In this document: one piece after another, positions 43,100 to 53,841 of the stretch | How the letters are laid out: each line of letters starts with the position of its first letter | How positions within the stretch are numbered: position 1 is the first letter of the stretch | Origin: Dyella solisilvae | Lineage (GTDB): Bacteria; Pseudomonadota; Gammaproteobacteria; Xanthomonadales; Rhodanobacteraceae | Reading direction: 5' to 3' | Assembly: GCF_003351225.1 (NCBI RefSeq) | Contig: NZ_QQSY01000001.1 | Span: 1,120,124 to 1,184,123 of the forward strand | Length of the DNA stretch: 64,000 bases | Program-made: the position numbers and the translations under genes | Notes under the pieces: generated by a model | Databases searched by the model: none | What the model saw: the letters and a program-made list of their open reading frames with translations, nothing else | What the model was told of the DNA's origin: nothing

Positions 43100-45985
43100 A
43101 TGAAGCAAAAGACACTGCTGGCTACTGCCATCGCCGCAGCGCTCGTGCTGCAGACGTGGTCGGTGGCCGCACAGGATGCTGCCCCCGCTCAGGCCGACCA
43201 GGGTTCGGCCAAGAGCCTTGAAACCGTCACCGTGACCGGTTCGCGCATTCGCAGCGTGGACGTGGAAACCTCGCAGCCGGTCTTCACCATGGATCGCGCC
43301 GCGATTCAGGCCACCGGTCTGACCAACGTCAACGACATCATCGCCCGCATGCCTTCCGCGGGTACTCCGGACATCACCCCGCAGGACACGCTGTCGTCGG
43401 GCACCGACGTCGGCGGTCGCTACGTCAACATCCGCAACCTCGGTTCCAACCGCACCCTGGTGCTGGTCAACGGCCGTCGCTGGAGCACCAGCCTCTCGGG
43501 CCTGACCGACCTGTCGACCATCCCGGTCTCGATGATCGAGCGCATCGACGTCCTGAAGGACGGCGCCTCCTCCATCTACGGCTCCGACGCCATCGGCGGC
43601 GTGGTCAACATCATCACCAAGGAAAAGTTCGACGGCGCCGAAGCGAACGTCTACTTCGGCCAGAACGGCCAGGGCGACGGCACCACCACGAACTACGACT
43701 TCACCTGGGGCCACAGCACCGAGAAGAACTCGCTGATCATCGGCGCGTCGTACCAGAACACCGATCCGATGTGGAACCGCGAGCGTGACATCACCAGTTA
43801 CGCCAACGGTCCGCGTCACCCGAACGACGGCTGGAGCGGCACCGGCCCGTACGGCCGCGTGATCGACCCGAACACGAACCAGCAGTACGTGATCAACCAC
43901 GGCGCGACCAACACCGCCGACCTGTCGAACTACCACCTGTACGACGGCTCGAGCAACGCCGACAAGTACAACACGCAGCAGGACATGACGTTCCGCGCCG
44001 GCTCGAAGCTGAAGAACATCTTCCTGCAGGACAAGTACAAGCTGACGGACAACATCACGCTGCACGGCATGGCCAGCTACAGCACGCGTGACACCTCCAG
44101 CCAGCTTGCCGGCTACCCGCTGTCCACCGGCGGCACCGGCGTGGCCATCAGCGGTGACAACGCGTACAACCCGTTCCCGGGCCAGGACGTCGCGTTCTAC
44201 CGCCGTACGACCGAGCTGCCGCGCATCACCTGGAGCAACTCCAAGCTGGCTCATATCGACGTCGGCGCGGAAGGCTACTTCCAGTTCCTCGACCACGACT
44301 GGAGCTGGGACGCGAACTACACCTACTCGCAGAACAAGATCCGCCAGATCGGTTCGGGCAACCTGAACCTGGTGAACCTGGCCAACGCCCTGGGCCCGAC
44401 GGAGACCGTCAATGGCCAGGTGGTGTGCGCCAACGCCGCCGCGCGCGCCGCGGGCTGCGTGCCGTGGAACATCCTTGCCGGTCCGGGCAGCGCCTCGCAG
44501 CAGGTGCTGAACTACGTCAACTACATCGAGACCAACCGCCAGACCAGCTCGACCGACGACTACACGGCCAACGTGTCCGGCGGCCTGTTCGATCTGCCTG
44601 CCGGCACGGTGAACCTGGCTGTGGGCATCGAGCACCGCGGCGAGAAGGGCAACTTCCGTCCGGACGCCAACGTCTCGGCCGGCCTGACCACCGACCTGGC
44701 GGCAGCCCCGACCAGCGGCGCCTACAACACCAACGAGGCCTACGCCGAGCTGGACGTGCCGCTGCTGCGTGACCTGCCGGGCGCCCAGGAGTTCGGCATC
44801 AACATCGCCAGCCGCTACTCGCACTACAGCAACTTCGGCAGCACCACCAACAACAAGTACAGCTTCCGCTACCGTCCGTTCGAGGACCTGCTGGTCCGCG
44901 GCACCTTCGCGCACGGCTTCCGCGCGCCGTCGCTGGACAACCTGTACGGTGGCGAGGCCCAGAGCTTCGAGACCTTCCTCGATCCGTGTGACTCGGTGTA
45001 CGGCGCCGCCGCCAGCAACCCCGCCGTGGCCAAGAGCTGCGCCGCCGCCGGCGTGCCGGCCGGCTACCGCCAGGTCAACAGCACCAGCGGGAAGCCGATC
45101 ACCAACAGCAACGGCAGCCAGACGCCGGTCGCGTTCATCTCCGCCTCGAACCCGAACCTGCAGCCGGAGCAGTCGATCACCCGCACCCTGGGCCTGGTCT
45201 TCAGCCCGCACCAGGTCGAAGGCCTGGACTTCACCGTCGACTACTACAACATCTACGTGAAGAACATCATCACGGCGGTCGATGCGCAGGACACGCTGAA
45301 CTACTGCTACATCCAGAACGATCCGTCCTTCTGCAAGAGCTTCACCCGCGCCGCCACGGCCAACCCGGTGACGGGCGTGGCGGCGGGCTCGGTGGATAGC
45401 CTGACCGAGACGCTGTACAACCTCGGCACGCTGAAGACCGAGGGCTACGACGTCGGCATCCACTACCGCCTGCCGGAAACCTCGTTCGGTCGCTTCCGCA
45501 TTGCGTCGGACAGCACCTACCTGAGCAAGTACGAGCTGGTCAGCGGTCCGGGCGCGGTCGCCAAGACGCCGGTCGGCTTCATGGACGGCGAGGACGGCCT
45601 GTACCGTCTGCGTTCGAACCTGCAGGTGGACTGGGATTACAAGCAGTTCGGCGCCAGTTGGACGATCCGTTACTACTCGGGTCTGAAGGACCAGTGCTAC
45701 TCGAACGATCCGACCGATCTGGTCGAGTGCAGCTCGCCGAACTACACCAACCCCTGGTGGGGCACCTATGGCATGAGCCAGAAGGGTTCGGTGGCGTTCA
45801 ACGACGCGCAGTTCCGTTACACGGCGCCGTGGAAGGGCGTGTTCACCGTCGGCGTGAACAACATCTTCAACAAGAAGGGTCCGTTCTACTACTCGGTGAC
45901 CAGCACGGGTACCGGCAGCTCGCCGTACAACCCGGCCTTCGACATCGATCGTTACTGGTATGTGTCGTACAACCAGAAGTTCTAA
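43100..45985 (+). CDS. TonB-dependent outer-membrane receptor
   Basis: Receptor of 961 aa with a signal peptide ([12 protein letters not shown]) and a TonB-box-like [10 protein letters not shown]. The plug domain (about residues 50-170; [35 protein letters not shown]) leads to a 22-strand barrel ending in aromatic [10 protein letters not shown]. Two cysteine pairs occur in long loops. The type with SRIR after the TonB box is abundant in Xanthomonadales and takes up peptides, glycans or metal chelates; the substrate is unknown. ATG 43100 has GGAG eight bases upstream. Confidence 0.93.
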   Translation: MKQKTLLATAIAAALVLQTWSVAAQDAAPAQADQGSAKSLETVTVTGSRIRSVDVETSQPVFTMDRAAIQATGLTNVNDIIARMPSAGTPDITPQDTLSSGTDVGGRYVNIRNLGSNRTLVLVNGRRWSTSLSGLTDLSTIPVSMIERIDVLKDGASSIYGSDAIGGVVNIITKEKFDGAEANVYFGQNGQGDGTTTNYDFTWGHSTEKNSLIIGASYQNTDPMWNRERDITSYANGPRHPNDGWSGTGPYGRVIDPNTNQQYVINHGATNTADLSNYHLYDGSSNADKYNTQQDMTFRAGSKLKNIFLQDKYKLTDNITLHGMASYSTRDTSSQLAGYPLSTGGTGVAISGDNAYNPFPGQDVAFYRRTTELPRITWSNSKLAHIDVGAEGYFQFLDHDWSWDANYTYSQNKIRQIGSGNLNLVNLANALGPTETVNGQVVCANAAARAAGCVPWNILAGPGSASQQVLNYVNYIETNRQTSSTDDYTANVSGGLFDLPAGTVNLAVGIEHRGEKGNFRPDANVSAGLTTDLAAAPTSGAYNTNEAYAELDVPLLRDLPGAQEFGINIASRYSHYSNFGSTTNNKYSFRYRPFEDLLVRGTFAHGFRAPSLDNLYGGEAQSFETFLDPCDSVYGAAASNPAVAKSCAAAGVPAGYRQVNSTSGKPITNSNGSQTPVAFISASNPNLQPEQSITRTLGLVFSPHQVEGLDFTVDYYNIYVKNIITAVDAQDTLNYCYIQNDPSFCKSFTRAATANPVTGVAAGSVDSLTETLYNLGTLKTEGYDVGIHYRLPETSFGRFRIASDSTYLSKYELVSGPGAVAKTPVGFMDGEDGLYRLRSNLQVDWDYKQFGASWTIRYYSGLKDQCYSNDPTDLVECSSPNYTNPWWGTYGMSQKGSVAFNDAQFRYTAPWKGVFTVGVNNIFNKKGPFYYSVTSTGTGSSPYNPAFDIDRYWYVSYNQKF

Positions 45986-46012
45986 GGGCGGAAGCGTGTG
46001 AACGATTGATGG

Positions 46013-46038
46013 GGCGGGCCTTCGGGCCCGCCTTTTTT
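46013..46038 (+). terminator. Rho-independent terminator after the TonB-dependent receptor
   Basis: GGCGGGCC-ttcg-GGCCCGCC, a perfect 8-bp stem with a four-base loop, followed by six T residues. Confidence 0.93.
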
Positions 46039-46158
46039 GCGCGTACTGAGCCTAGGCAAGGCGCTTGGGTCTGGCACAGGGTGCGCCCCACAGCGGTGTG
46101 TACGTGAGCGCACCCGGTGCGCCACCCACGCCACACTGATCAAACGAACACGAAAGCC

Positions 46159-46662
46159 CTAGAGCACCACCGGCCGGTCCGGCAACTCATCGGGCTTCGC
46201 CTTGTCGTTGCCTGGAAGGTGGCGCCTGAGCAGCGCGTGCGCCTCGGCGATGCCGTCGAGGCAGCCATCGCGCCAGGCGCCCTGGGAGAAGCTCGCCAGC
46301 ATGTGGTCGCGGATGGCGTCCCACTCCGTCTGAGTGACCGCCGCGGCAATGCCCCGGTCGGCGATGATCACCACGCGATGCTCCGCCATCAGCACGTAGA
46401 ACAGCACGCCGCTGTTGTGCTCGGTATCCCATACGCGCAGTTGGGCGAACACCTGGTGGGCCCGCCGCTCAGGGTCCAGGCCTTCCAGCACGGCCGTCGG
46501 GGACAGGCGCGATTCGAGGGCAAAACAGATCTCGCCACGATGATCGCGCTCGCCGTTGGCGATGGCTGTGGTCATCTCGTCCAGCAGGTCACCCGGAAAG
46601 CGCCGACGCAACAGGAACCAGCCATCGAACAGGTTCATCAGCAGTCGTTGCATGCGCGCCAT
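46159..46662 (-). CDS. TPM-domain (TLP18.3/Psb32/MOLO-1) protein, short
   Basis: Protein of 167 aa without a signal peptide. The TPM domain shows GEICFALESRL, RAHQVFAQLRVWDTEH and the core NSGVLFYVLMAEHRVVIIADRGI. It is the last gene of the lemA-TPM-TPM set, starting one base after its neighbour's stop, with GGGAG upstream. Small TPM proteins of this kind accompany LemA in many bacteria; the biochemical role is not settled, but the domain is linked to membrane protein or envelope upkeep. Confidence 0.86.
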   Translation of the reverse strand: MARMQRLLMNLFDGWFLLRRRFPGDLLDEMTTAIANGERDHRGEICFALESRLSPTAVLEGLDPERRAHQVFAQLRVWDTEHNSGVLFYVLMAEHRVVIIADRGIAAAVTQTEWDAIRDHMLASFSQGAWRDGCLDGIAEAHALLRRHLPGNDKAKPDELPDRPVVL

Positions 46663-46663
46663 G

Positions 46664-47557
46664 TCACCAGCTCCCTGACGAACCACCACCGCCGAAACTG
46701 CCGCCGCCACCGCTGAAGCCGCCGCCTCCGAAACCGCCGCCGCCACCGCCGAAGCCTCCCCCACCCCAGCCGCCAAAGCCGCCCCAGCCGCCGCCACCGA
46801 TTGAACGGCCGGCGCCGGCCGGCATCAGCATCAAGAGGCCGCCAATGAGGGCGCCCATGATGCCCACGCCCACCGAGGCGGCCAGCAGCCATAGCAAGCC
46901 ACCGGTGATCGCCGCGCCCAGCGGCGTGCGAAGCCAGATCGCCGAGCGGCCGAACAGGCTGCGCAGGAAGAAGGCGACGAACACGCCGATCAGCAGCACA
47001 TGGCCAAAGTCCACGCCATGCTTTTCGCGATTGCCGCTCTCCACCGGCGGCGGCAAGGCCTCGCCGTTGACGAGTTGGGTCAGTGCGCCAAGGGCGTCGT
47101 TGATGCCGCCGAAGTAGTCGTTGACGCGGAATTTCGGGGCGATGTATTCGCGGATGATGCGCGCCGTGGCGGCATCCGGTATCGCCCCTTCCAAGCCGTA
47201 GCCGACCTCGATGCGCACGCGCCGGTCGTTCTTGGCGACCAGCAGCAACAGTCCGTCGTCAGTGCCCTTGCGGCCGATCTTGTTGGCTTCCGCCACCGCG
47301 AGCGAAAACTCCTCGATCGCCTGCGGCTGGGTGGTCGGCACCATCAACACGACGAGCTGCGCGCCCTTGGCCTTTTCCAGCGCCACAAGCTGCGCGTCGA
47401 GCTGATCGACCTGCGCAGGCGTCAGCGTGCCGGTCAGGTCGGTCACATGCCGCGCCAGCGTGGGTACGGCAGGCGTGTCATCCCCGGCATGCAGCAGCGC
47501 CAGCGGCAGCAGGGCCACCGCCAGCACAAGCAGCAGGCGCGCCATGCGCCGGATCAT
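46664..47557 (-). CDS. TPM-domain membrane protein with Gly-rich tail (YgcG-like)
   Basis: Protein of 297 aa: signal peptide (LAVALLPLALLHA), periplasmic TPM domain (about residues 30-175; VTDLTGTLTPAQVDQLDAQL, DGLLLLVAKNDRRVRIEVGY), two or three helices, then a C-terminal tail of about 55 residues made almost only of Gly with Phe, Trp and Ser (GGGGFGGGG-type). This layout is typical of YgcG-like partners of LemA. Proteins with this tail often end at the cytoplasmic face; the function is unknown. Confidence 0.9.
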   Translation of the reverse strand: MIRRMARLLLVLAVALLPLALLHAGDDTPAVPTLARHVTDLTGTLTPAQVDQLDAQLVALEKAKGAQLVVLMVPTTQPQAIEEFSLAVAEANKIGRKGTDDGLLLLVAKNDRRVRIEVGYGLEGAIPDAATARIIREYIAPKFRVNDYFGGINDALGALTQLVNGEALPPPVESGNREKHGVDFGHVLLIGVFVAFFLRSLFGRSAIWLRTPLGAAITGGLLWLLAASVGVGIMGALIGGLLMLMPAGAGRSIGGGGWGGFGGWGGGGFGGGGGGFGGGGFSGGGGSFGGGGSSGSW

Positions 47558-47558
47558 C

Positions 47559-48176
47559 TCAGTGGGCCGTCGTGGCAGGCGCCGGGGTGTTGCCGAAATC
47601 CACCGTCGGCGCGGTGGAGATCGCCCGCTCGTTCTCCACGGCGAAGTTCGGCTTCACCTGGTAACCGAACATCCGCGCGGTGAGGTTGTTGGGGAAGGTG
47701 CGGATCATCGAGTTGTACAGCTGCACCGCCTGCACGTAGCGATTGCGCGCCACGGTGATGCGGTTCTCGGTGCCTTCGAGCTGGGCCTGCAGGTTCTGGA
47801 ACAGACCGTCGGCCTTCAGCTGCGGGTAGTTCTCGCTCACCGCCATCAGCCGCGACAGCGCGCTGGAGAGCTCGCCCTGGGCCGCCTGGAACTGCTGCAG
47901 CTTCTGCGGGTTGTTCAGGTCGTCCGTGGACAGCTGCACGCTGCCCACCCGGGCGCGCGCATTGGTGACCTCGGTGAACACGCGCTCCTCGTGCTGGGCA
48001 TAACCCTTCACCGTATTCACCAGGTTGGGCACCAGATCCGCGCGGCGCTGGTACTGGTTGAGCACCTCGGACCAGGCTGCCTTGACCGCCTCGTCCTGGC
48101 GCTGGATCGCGTTGTAGCCGCAACCGGAGAGACCCGCGGCCACCATCAACAAGGCGAGGAGACGAAGAAGTTTCAT
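47559..48176 (-). CDS. lemA: LemA family lipoprotein
   Basis: Protein of about 205 aa with a lipoprotein signal (LMVAAGLSGC). The LemA coiled-coil domain shows NAIQRQDEAVKAAWSEVLNQ, RRADLVPNLVNTVKGYA and ENRITVARNRYVQAVQLYN. It heads the operon with two TPM proteins (one-base gap). Most LemA proteins have an N-terminal helix; here the cysteine makes it a lipoprotein. It is probably an envelope scaffold or stress protein. Confidence 0.93.
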   Translation of the reverse strand: MKLLRLLALLMVAAGLSGCGYNAIQRQDEAVKAAWSEVLNQYQRRADLVPNLVNTVKGYAQHEERVFTEVTNARARVGSVQLSTDDLNNPQKLQQFQAAQGELSSALSRLMAVSENYPQLKADGLFQNLQAQLEGTENRITVARNRYVQAVQLYNSMIRTFPNNLTARMFGYQVKPNFAVENERAISTAPTVDFGNTPAPATTAH

Positions 48177-48339
48177 GGTGATGCTCCGATCCGATGGAGA
48201 CGCCATTGCAGCATCCCGCCATGACCGGCGCAATCTTGCGTTTGCCCGTCCTTGGCGCGATGTGGCGGCGTCAAGGGTGAATAAGAGACACCCTTGGGAT
48301 CCTGGCGAGCGCGACCTGGGCGCTCCCGGAGAGAGTGGA

Positions 48340-48711
48340 TCAGGCCCCGTGGGGCCAGAGGATCAGGCCCCAGCTCAGCACGGTCAGCAACAGCAGCAGG
48401 AAGACCGCCGCCGACCCCATGTCCTTGGCTCGCCCGGCCAATTCGTGGAACTCGGGACTGACCTTGTCCACCACCGCCTCCACCGCCGAGTTGAGCAGCT
48501 CGGCCGACAGCACCAGCACCGGCGGCAGCACCAACGCGATTTTCTCCAGCGGCCCATGGCCCAACCACAGGCCCAGGGGCACCAGCACCACCGCCAGGCA
48601 GGCCTCCAGCCGGAACGAGGCTTCGTGCCGCCAGCCCGCGCGCAGCCCCTTCATGGACCACTTGAAGGCATTCCATATCTGGCGGGGTCCGCGGAAGCCG
48701 TTGGCGGCCAT
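48340..48711 (-). CDS. dgkA: Diacylglycerol kinase DgkA
   Basis: Small trimeric membrane kinase of about 123 aa that recycles diacylglycerol to phosphatidic acid. It has the full signature ELLNSAVEAVVDKVSPEFHE followed by LAGRAKDMGSAAV, and three helices. ATG 48711 begins the usual MAANGFRGPRQIWNAF segment. It stands alone between lemA and the divergent transporter gene. Confidence 0.95.
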   Translation of the reverse strand: MAANGFRGPRQIWNAFKWSMKGLRAGWRHEASFRLEACLAVVLVPLGLWLGHGPLEKIALVLPPVLVLSAELLNSAVEAVVDKVSPEFHELAGRAKDMGSAAVFLLLLLTVLSWGLILWPHGA

Positions 48712-48948
48712 GGTGTCTTCGTCCTGTTGAGATCGTTGCCTGGCCGCGCCCGCAGGCGGCAGACACAAGTCCGTCATGATGCCACAGCAGTCCCCGGGGC
48801 ACCCCTTGGAACGCAGGTTTCCGCATGCCGCAGCGCAACGTGGCCTGAATGACAGATGCGTTACCCTTGCCCACTTTGTGACCCAGACCCGGGTTGCGCG
48901 AGCCGGCCGCCCCGCGGTCGTTGTATGAAACGCAGTACGGACAATCGA

Positions 48949-50481
48949 ATGGCAATCCAGAATCCACCGGTCTCGCAGACCCGCTCGTTCAGCACGGTTT
49001 TCCTGATCGAGATGTGGGAGCGCTTCGGCTTCTACGGCATGCAGGTGCTGATGGTCACCTACATGATGAAGAAGCTCGGCTTCGTCGACACCAAGGCCAA
49101 CCTGGTGTGGGGCGCCGCCTCCGCCCTGATCTACGCCACGCCGGCCATCGGCGGCTGGGTCGGCGACAAGCTGATCGGCACCCGCCGCACCATGCTTACC
49201 GGCGCCGTGGTGCTCACGCTTGGCTACGTGATGCTATGGATTCCTTCCAATAATCCCACCCTGCTGTATACCGCGCTGGGCGTGATCATCGTCGGCAACG
49301 GCTTCTTCAAGCCCAACGCCGGCAACCTCGTGCGCAAGATCTACGAGGGCGACGACACCCGCATCGATAGTGCGTTCACCATCTACTACATGGCGGTGAA
49401 CGTCGGCTCGATGGTGTCCATGATCGCCACGCCGGCGATCCGCGACTGGGTCGGTAACCGCTACGGCGATGCCATGGGCTGGCATACGGCGTTTGGGGCC
49501 TGTGCGGTCGGCCTGATCCTGGGCCTCATCAACTATTCGCTGATGCGCCGGACGCTGGCCCATATCGGTTCGCCCGCTGATGAACACAGCGTGCCGGTCA
49601 AGCGCGCGCTGGCGCTGCTGGCCGCTTCGCTGGTGCTGGTGGCGATCGCCGCCTTCATCCTGCAGAGCCTGCTGGCCGCGAAGATCTGCGTCTATCTGGC
49701 CGGCGTGGTGATCCTGGGCATTTTCGTGCACCTGATCCGCAGCGCAGAAAAGAGCGAACGCGCAGGCTTGATCGCGGCGCTCGTGCTCACCGTGCAGACG
49801 ATTTTCTTCTTCATCTTCTACGCGCAGATGGCGACCTCGCTGAACCTGTTCGCGCAGAAGAACGTGGATCTGTCCTGGAGCCTGTTCGGCCTCCACCTCT
49901 ACACCTGGATCCCCGAGCAGTACCAGAGCCTCAACGCGATCTGGATCGTGATCCTGAGCCCGATCCTGGTGATCATCTACAACGCGCTGGGCAGTGCAGG
50001 CAAGGATCCGTCGGTCGCCACCAAGTTTGCCCTCGGATTTGCCGCGGTTGCGCTGGGTTTCTTCATGTACGGCTTCGGCGCGCTGAGCGCAGTCGACGGC
50101 CAGGTCTCCTCCTGGACCATGGTCTGGGGCTACGGCCTTTATTCGCTGGGCGAGCTGCTGGTGAGCGGCCTGGGCCTGGCGATGATCGCCCGCTATGTGC
50201 CGGCCCGCATGGGCGGCTTCATGATGGGCGCTTACTACGTGGCGGTGGGCATCTCGCAGTACCTGGGCAGCGTGGTGGCCAACATGGCGGCCATGCCGGA
50301 AAACATCAGCAGCCCGGTCGAGTCGCTGAACATCTACGTTGGCCTGTTCAACAAGCTCGGCTTCGTGGGCGTCGGCTGCACGGTAATCGCCGTGGTGATG
50401 CTGCCGCTGATGAAGCGCCTCTCGCGCAGCCATGCCGAGGCGCACACGATCCTGCCGGCCGTGCACAGCGAAGAAGTCTGA
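48949..50481 (+). CDS. Proton-dependent oligopeptide transporter (POT/PTR2 family)
   Basis: Major facilitator of about 510 aa with 14 helices. The proton-coupling motif ExxER occurs as EMWERFGFYGM near the N-terminus, and the PTR2 signature as IIVGNGFFKPNAGNLVRK with FTIYYMAVNVGS. It imports di- and tripeptides with protons (DtpA type). ATG 48949 is preferred (ACGGA upstream); ATG 48925 is in frame and would add eight residues. Confidence 0.94.
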   Translation: MAIQNPPVSQTRSFSTVFLIEMWERFGFYGMQVLMVTYMMKKLGFVDTKANLVWGAASALIYATPAIGGWVGDKLIGTRRTMLTGAVVLTLGYVMLWIPSNNPTLLYTALGVIIVGNGFFKPNAGNLVRKIYEGDDTRIDSAFTIYYMAVNVGSMVSMIATPAIRDWVGNRYGDAMGWHTAFGACAVGLILGLINYSLMRRTLAHIGSPADEHSVPVKRALALLAASLVLVAIAAFILQSLLAAKICVYLAGVVILGIFVHLIRSAEKSERAGLIAALVLTVQTIFFFIFYAQMATSLNLFAQKNVDLSWSLFGLHLYTWIPEQYQSLNAIWIVILSPILVIIYNALGSAGKDPSVATKFALGFAAVALGFFMYGFGALSAVDGQVSSWTMVWGYGLYSLGELLVSGLGLAMIARYVPARMGGFMMGAYYVAVGISQYLGSVVANMAAMPENISSPVESLNIYVGLFNKLGFVGVGCTVIAVVMLPLMKRLSRSHAEAHTILPAVHSEEV

Positions 50482-50587
50482 CGCCCTGACGTCATCGTCA
50501 GCAGCTTGCCATCCCGACTCCGGTCGGGATGGCGACGCGCCGATTCGCCGCGTCGGGGCACGCGGCAAAAACGGCTAGTATCGCGGC

Positions 50588-51865
50588 ATGAAACGTCCCA
50601 CGACCCGCCAGCGCATCGGCCCTCGCACCCTCTTCCGCAGCCTGGCCTGGCTGCGCATCTGCGCCATCGCCGGCCAGAGCAGCGCCGTATTGGTCTGCGC
50701 GCTGTGGATGCACCTGGACATTCCGTTGCTGCCCCTGATGGTGGGTATCGGCATCCTCGCGGTGTTTGCCGTGTTCGCCGCCTGGCGCCTGGCCCAGCCG
50801 TGGCCGATCCGACAGTGGGAAACCATCCTGCACGTGGGCGTGGACACGCTCGTGCTGGGCTACCTGCTGCACTTCACCGGCGGCGCCAGCAACCCGTTCA
50901 TCACCCTGCTCCTGATTCCGATCGCCCTGAGCGCAGCGGCGCTGCCGGTCAGCGCCGTGCTGGCGGTTGCCGCCCTGGTCGGCCTGGCCTACCTGGTGCT
51001 GCTGTTCTGGTACGTGCCGCTACCGGTACCGGTGGAAGCGGCGACGGCCGGCAGCTTCTCGCTGCATGTGCTGGGCATGGGCGTGAACTTCCTGATCATG
51101 GCCGTGCTGCTGGGCTTCTTCATCAACCGGCTGGCGCGCGCCGTGCGCATGCAGGAATTCGAAGTGCAGCGCGTGCGGGAACGCGCCCTGCGCGACGAGG
51201 GCATTCTCGCCATCGCCACCCAGGCCGCTGGCGCGGCGCATGAACTCAATACGCCACTGGCGACCATGCGCACCCTGCTGCCGGAGATTCGCCGCGAGCA
51301 TGCCGGCGACGCGCCGCTGGCCGACGACCTCGCCCTGCTCGAAGGCCAGGTGGATCGTTGCCGCACCATCCTTCGCGAGATGGTGGCCTTCGGCAAGGCG
51401 CAGCTTTCCCAGGTGCCCGAGCAAATCACGCTCGCTAGCTTCATCCACGGCTGCCTGGAGCGGTTCCAATTGCTGCGTCCGGAAGCAGAGCTGGAACTAC
51501 GCATGGACGAGGCGGATGCCCGCACCCTGCTGCGCACGCCGCGCGGCCTGCGCCATGCCCTGATCAACCTGCTCAACAACGCCGTCGACGCGTCCGCCCT
51601 GAACGGGTCCCAGGCGGTGGAACTCACTGCCCACTGCGACCAGGGTTGGCTGGAGCTGATCGTGCGCGACTATGGCCCGGGCTTCACCGCCACTGGTGAG
51701 CTGGCCGTACTGGGTCAGTCTCACAAGCAGACCGGGCTGGGCATCGGCCTGGCGCTGGCTGAGGCCACGGCCGAGCGGCTCGAAGGGGAATTGACTACAG
51801 ACAACACAGGCAACGGCGCACAAATGAGCCTGCGTTTGCCCCTTGCGGTGATTGCTGCACCCTAA
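50588..51865 (+). CDS. regB: RegB/PrrB-type redox sensor histidine kinase
   Basis: Membrane kinase of 425 aa with six N-terminal helices. The loop contains GGASNPF, the conserved GGxxNPF motif linked to ubiquinone sensing in RegB. The H-box is AHELNTPLATM, the N-box NLLNNAVDAS, then DYGPGF and GLGIGLAL, all intact. Its response regulator gene follows 102 bases downstream. The pair resembles RegB/RegA (PrrBA, ActSR, RoxSR), which control respiration in response to redox state. Confidence 0.93.
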   Translation: MKRPTTRQRIGPRTLFRSLAWLRICAIAGQSSAVLVCALWMHLDIPLLPLMVGIGILAVFAVFAAWRLAQPWPIRQWETILHVGVDTLVLGYLLHFTGGASNPFITLLLIPIALSAAALPVSAVLAVAALVGLAYLVLLFWYVPLPVPVEAATAGSFSLHVLGMGVNFLIMAVLLGFFINRLARAVRMQEFEVQRVRERALRDEGILAIATQAAGAAHELNTPLATMRTLLPEIRREHAGDAPLADDLALLEGQVDRCRTILREMVAFGKAQLSQVPEQITLASFIHGCLERFQLLRPEAELELRMDEADARTLLRTPRGLRHALINLLNNAVDASALNGSQAVELTAHCDQGWLELIVRDYGPGFTATGELAVLGQSHKQTGLGIGLALAEATAERLEGELTTDNTGNGAQMSLRLPLAVIAAP

Positions 51866-51967
51866 GTAACTGCGGCAGATGGCCACAGTGGCAGAGGGCC
51901 ACATGTGCATGCGTTGTCGCATCCAGCGACAATAGGCCCACTCGGCCATCGGCCGGTGGAGAACACG

Positions 51968-52531
51968 ATGAGTGAACAGCAACTCCTGATCATCGACGAC
52001 GACGCCACGTTTGCGCGCGTCCTGGCCCGCGCGCTCAGCTCGCGCGGATTTGAAGTCATCACGGCCAGCAACGCCGACGAGGCCCGCGCCCTTACCAGGC
52101 GCCACCAGCCGCGCTATTGCGTGCTCGACCTGAAGCTCGGCGAAGAGAACGGCCTGCGCCTGATCCCGGAACTGCAGGCACTCGTGCCGGAAATCCGCGT
52201 GCTGCTGCTGACCGGCTATGCCTCCATCGCTACCGCGGTGGAAGCGATCAAGCGCGGCGCACACGACTATCTGGCCAAGCCGGTGGACGCTGATGCGGTC
52301 GTGCGCGCGCTGCTCGATGGCGACACGAGCGCAGGCGACGAGGACCTGGTGGACGCGCCGGAAGCGCCGCTGGCGCTGCGCCGACTCGAGTGGGAGCACA
52401 TTCAGCGCGTGCTGACCGAATGCGACGGCAACATCTCCGAGACCGCACGTCGCCTCGGCATGCACCGCCGCACGCTGCAGCGCAAGCTCAGCAAGCACCC
52501 GGTGCGGGAACGCCCCGAGCAGGAAGATTGA
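51968..52531 (+). CDS. regA: RegA/ActR-type response regulator
   Basis: Two-domain regulator of 187 aa. The receiver has LLIIDDDATFARVLARAL, the phosphoacceptor Asp in VLDLKLGEENGL, the Thr in LLTGYAS and Lys in YLAKPVD. A short linker leads to a Fis-type helix-turn-helix (ECDGNISETARRLGMHRRTL) as in RegA. It has the small size and the missing sigma-54 domain typical of this class. ATG 51968 starts the conserved receiver with GGAGAACACG upstream. Confidence 0.94.
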   Translation: MSEQQLLIIDDDATFARVLARALSSRGFEVITASNADEARALTRRHQPRYCVLDLKLGEENGLRLIPELQALVPEIRVLLLTGYASIATAVEAIKRGAHDYLAKPVDADAVVRALLDGDTSAGDEDLVDAPEAPLALRRLEWEHIQRVLTECDGNISETARRLGMHRRTLQRKLSKHPVRERPEQED

Positions 52532-52616
52532 GCGCGCAGGCGTGATATCCACGGGTGGCGGCGACCTGCGCCGCCACCACTCCGGCATCGCGCGCTCCTG
52601 CGCCCTGCCCGCTTCT

Positions 52617-53657
52617 TCAGTCGATCGAACTTGACGTCGCCGGCAGCGGTTCGGCGGTACCGTCGTTCTCGTCGCCATAAAGGGCCACGTGCGGCACGCC
52701 GTCGGCGCCGATCCAGCCGCGATACATGCCGTCGGTGTTGAACGGCATGGTGATGTGACCTTCGTCATCGACCGCGATGGCGCCGCCATTGCCGCCCATC
52801 GAGGGAATTTCCTGGTTGATCACCTCGGCGGCCGCGCGCTGCAGCGGCACGCGCATCTGCGTCACGCGCATGCAGATTTCATGCGCGGCCACGGTGCGGA
52901 TGTAGTACTCGCCCCAGCCGGTGCCGGATACGGCGCAGCCATCATTGGCGTAAGTGCCGGCGCCGATGATGGGCGAATCACCGACCCGCCCCCATCGCTT
53001 GTCATTCATGCCGCCGGTGGAAGTGCCGGCCGCGAGGTGGCCTTGCGCATCGAGCGCCACGGCGCCCACGGTACCGAAGTGCTTGGCGGTCTCCACATCA
53101 GAATGTCGGGAATGCTCGGCGTCTTCCTTCAACGCCTTCTGCAACTGTTGCCAGCGTTCCTCGGTGTGGAAATAGGAGGGGTCGACCAGTTCGATGCCTA
53201 CGCTCCTGGCGAATTCCTCGGCGCCATCGCCCACCAGCATCACGTGCTGTGACTTCTCCATCACCGCCCTCGCGAGCAGGATGGGGTTCTTCACGCGGTG
53301 TACACCGGCCACCGAGCCGGCGGCCAGGGTGGAGCCGTCCATGATCGCGGCGTCGAGTTCGTTCTTGCCGTCGTGCGTGAAGACCGAACCCTTGCCGGCA
53401 TTGAAGTTGGCGTCGTCCTCCAGCACGGTGATCGCCGTCGTGACGGCGTCGACTGCCGTCTTGCCGGCTTTCAGCTGGGCGTAACCGTTCTGCAACGCAC
53501 GAGTCAGCGCTGCACGCACCGCCTTTTCCTTGGCGGGACTCATCTCCCGCTTGATCACGCCGGCGCCACCGTGAATCACCAGCACCGGCGAGGCGGCATG
53601 GCTCATGGACGCAATCCCAAGCGCCGCAACGACGGCGACAAGACGGCAGGACTTCAC
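52617..53657 (-). CDS. iaaA: Exported isoaspartyl peptidase / plant-type L-asparaginase
   Basis: Ntn-hydrolase of 346 aa that cleaves isoaspartyl dipeptides and asparagine. The signal peptide ([10 protein letters not shown]) makes it periplasmic. The precursor is cut before the catalytic Thr in [11 protein letters not shown]; other hallmarks are [28 protein letters not shown] and [15 protein letters not shown] 53657 has GGGGAG eight bases upstream. It is monocistronic and faces away from the CoA-transferase gene. Confidence 0.94.
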   Translation of the reverse strand: MKSCRLVAVVAALGIASMSHAASPVLVIHGGAGVIKREMSPAKEKAVRAALTRALQNGYAQLKAGKTAVDAVTTAITVLEDDANFNAGKGSVFTHDGKNELDAAIMDGSTLAAGSVAGVHRVKNPILLARAVMEKSQHVMLVGDGAEEFARSVGIELVDPSYFHTEERWQQLQKALKEDAEHSRHSDVETAKHFGTVGAVALDAQGHLAAGTSTGGMNDKRWGRVGDSPIIGAGTYANDGCAVSGTGWGEYYIRTVAAHEICMRVTQMRVPLQRAAAEVINQEIPSMGGNGGAIAVDDEGHITMPFNTDGMYRGWIGADGVPHVALYGDENDGTAEPLPATSSSID

Positions 53658-53841
53658 AGACGGTACTCCCCAAAGCGTTCGGCTCGAGTATATCCAGCCA
53701 TCCCACCATGCTCATCCGGATGTTTTGCGCCCGACCCTCCCTCGTTGGAGGGGGGCGCCCCGTGGGATTTTCGACCAGCATGCCCCGCAGTCGATTCGTC
53801 GTATCCTTGGTAGCTGGCTCTCCCTGCAAGAAGGCATCTCA

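Noticed and set aside
43043-45463. Open frame of 806 codons antisense to the TonB-dependent receptor
   Set aside because: Val/Arg/Gly-rich low-complexity translation without motifs; the plus-strand receptor has a signal peptide, plug and barrel.
46664-46840. Gly-rich repeated DNA read as a separate repeat element
   Set aside because: It is the in-frame glycine tail of the TPM-domain protein, a usual feature of that family.
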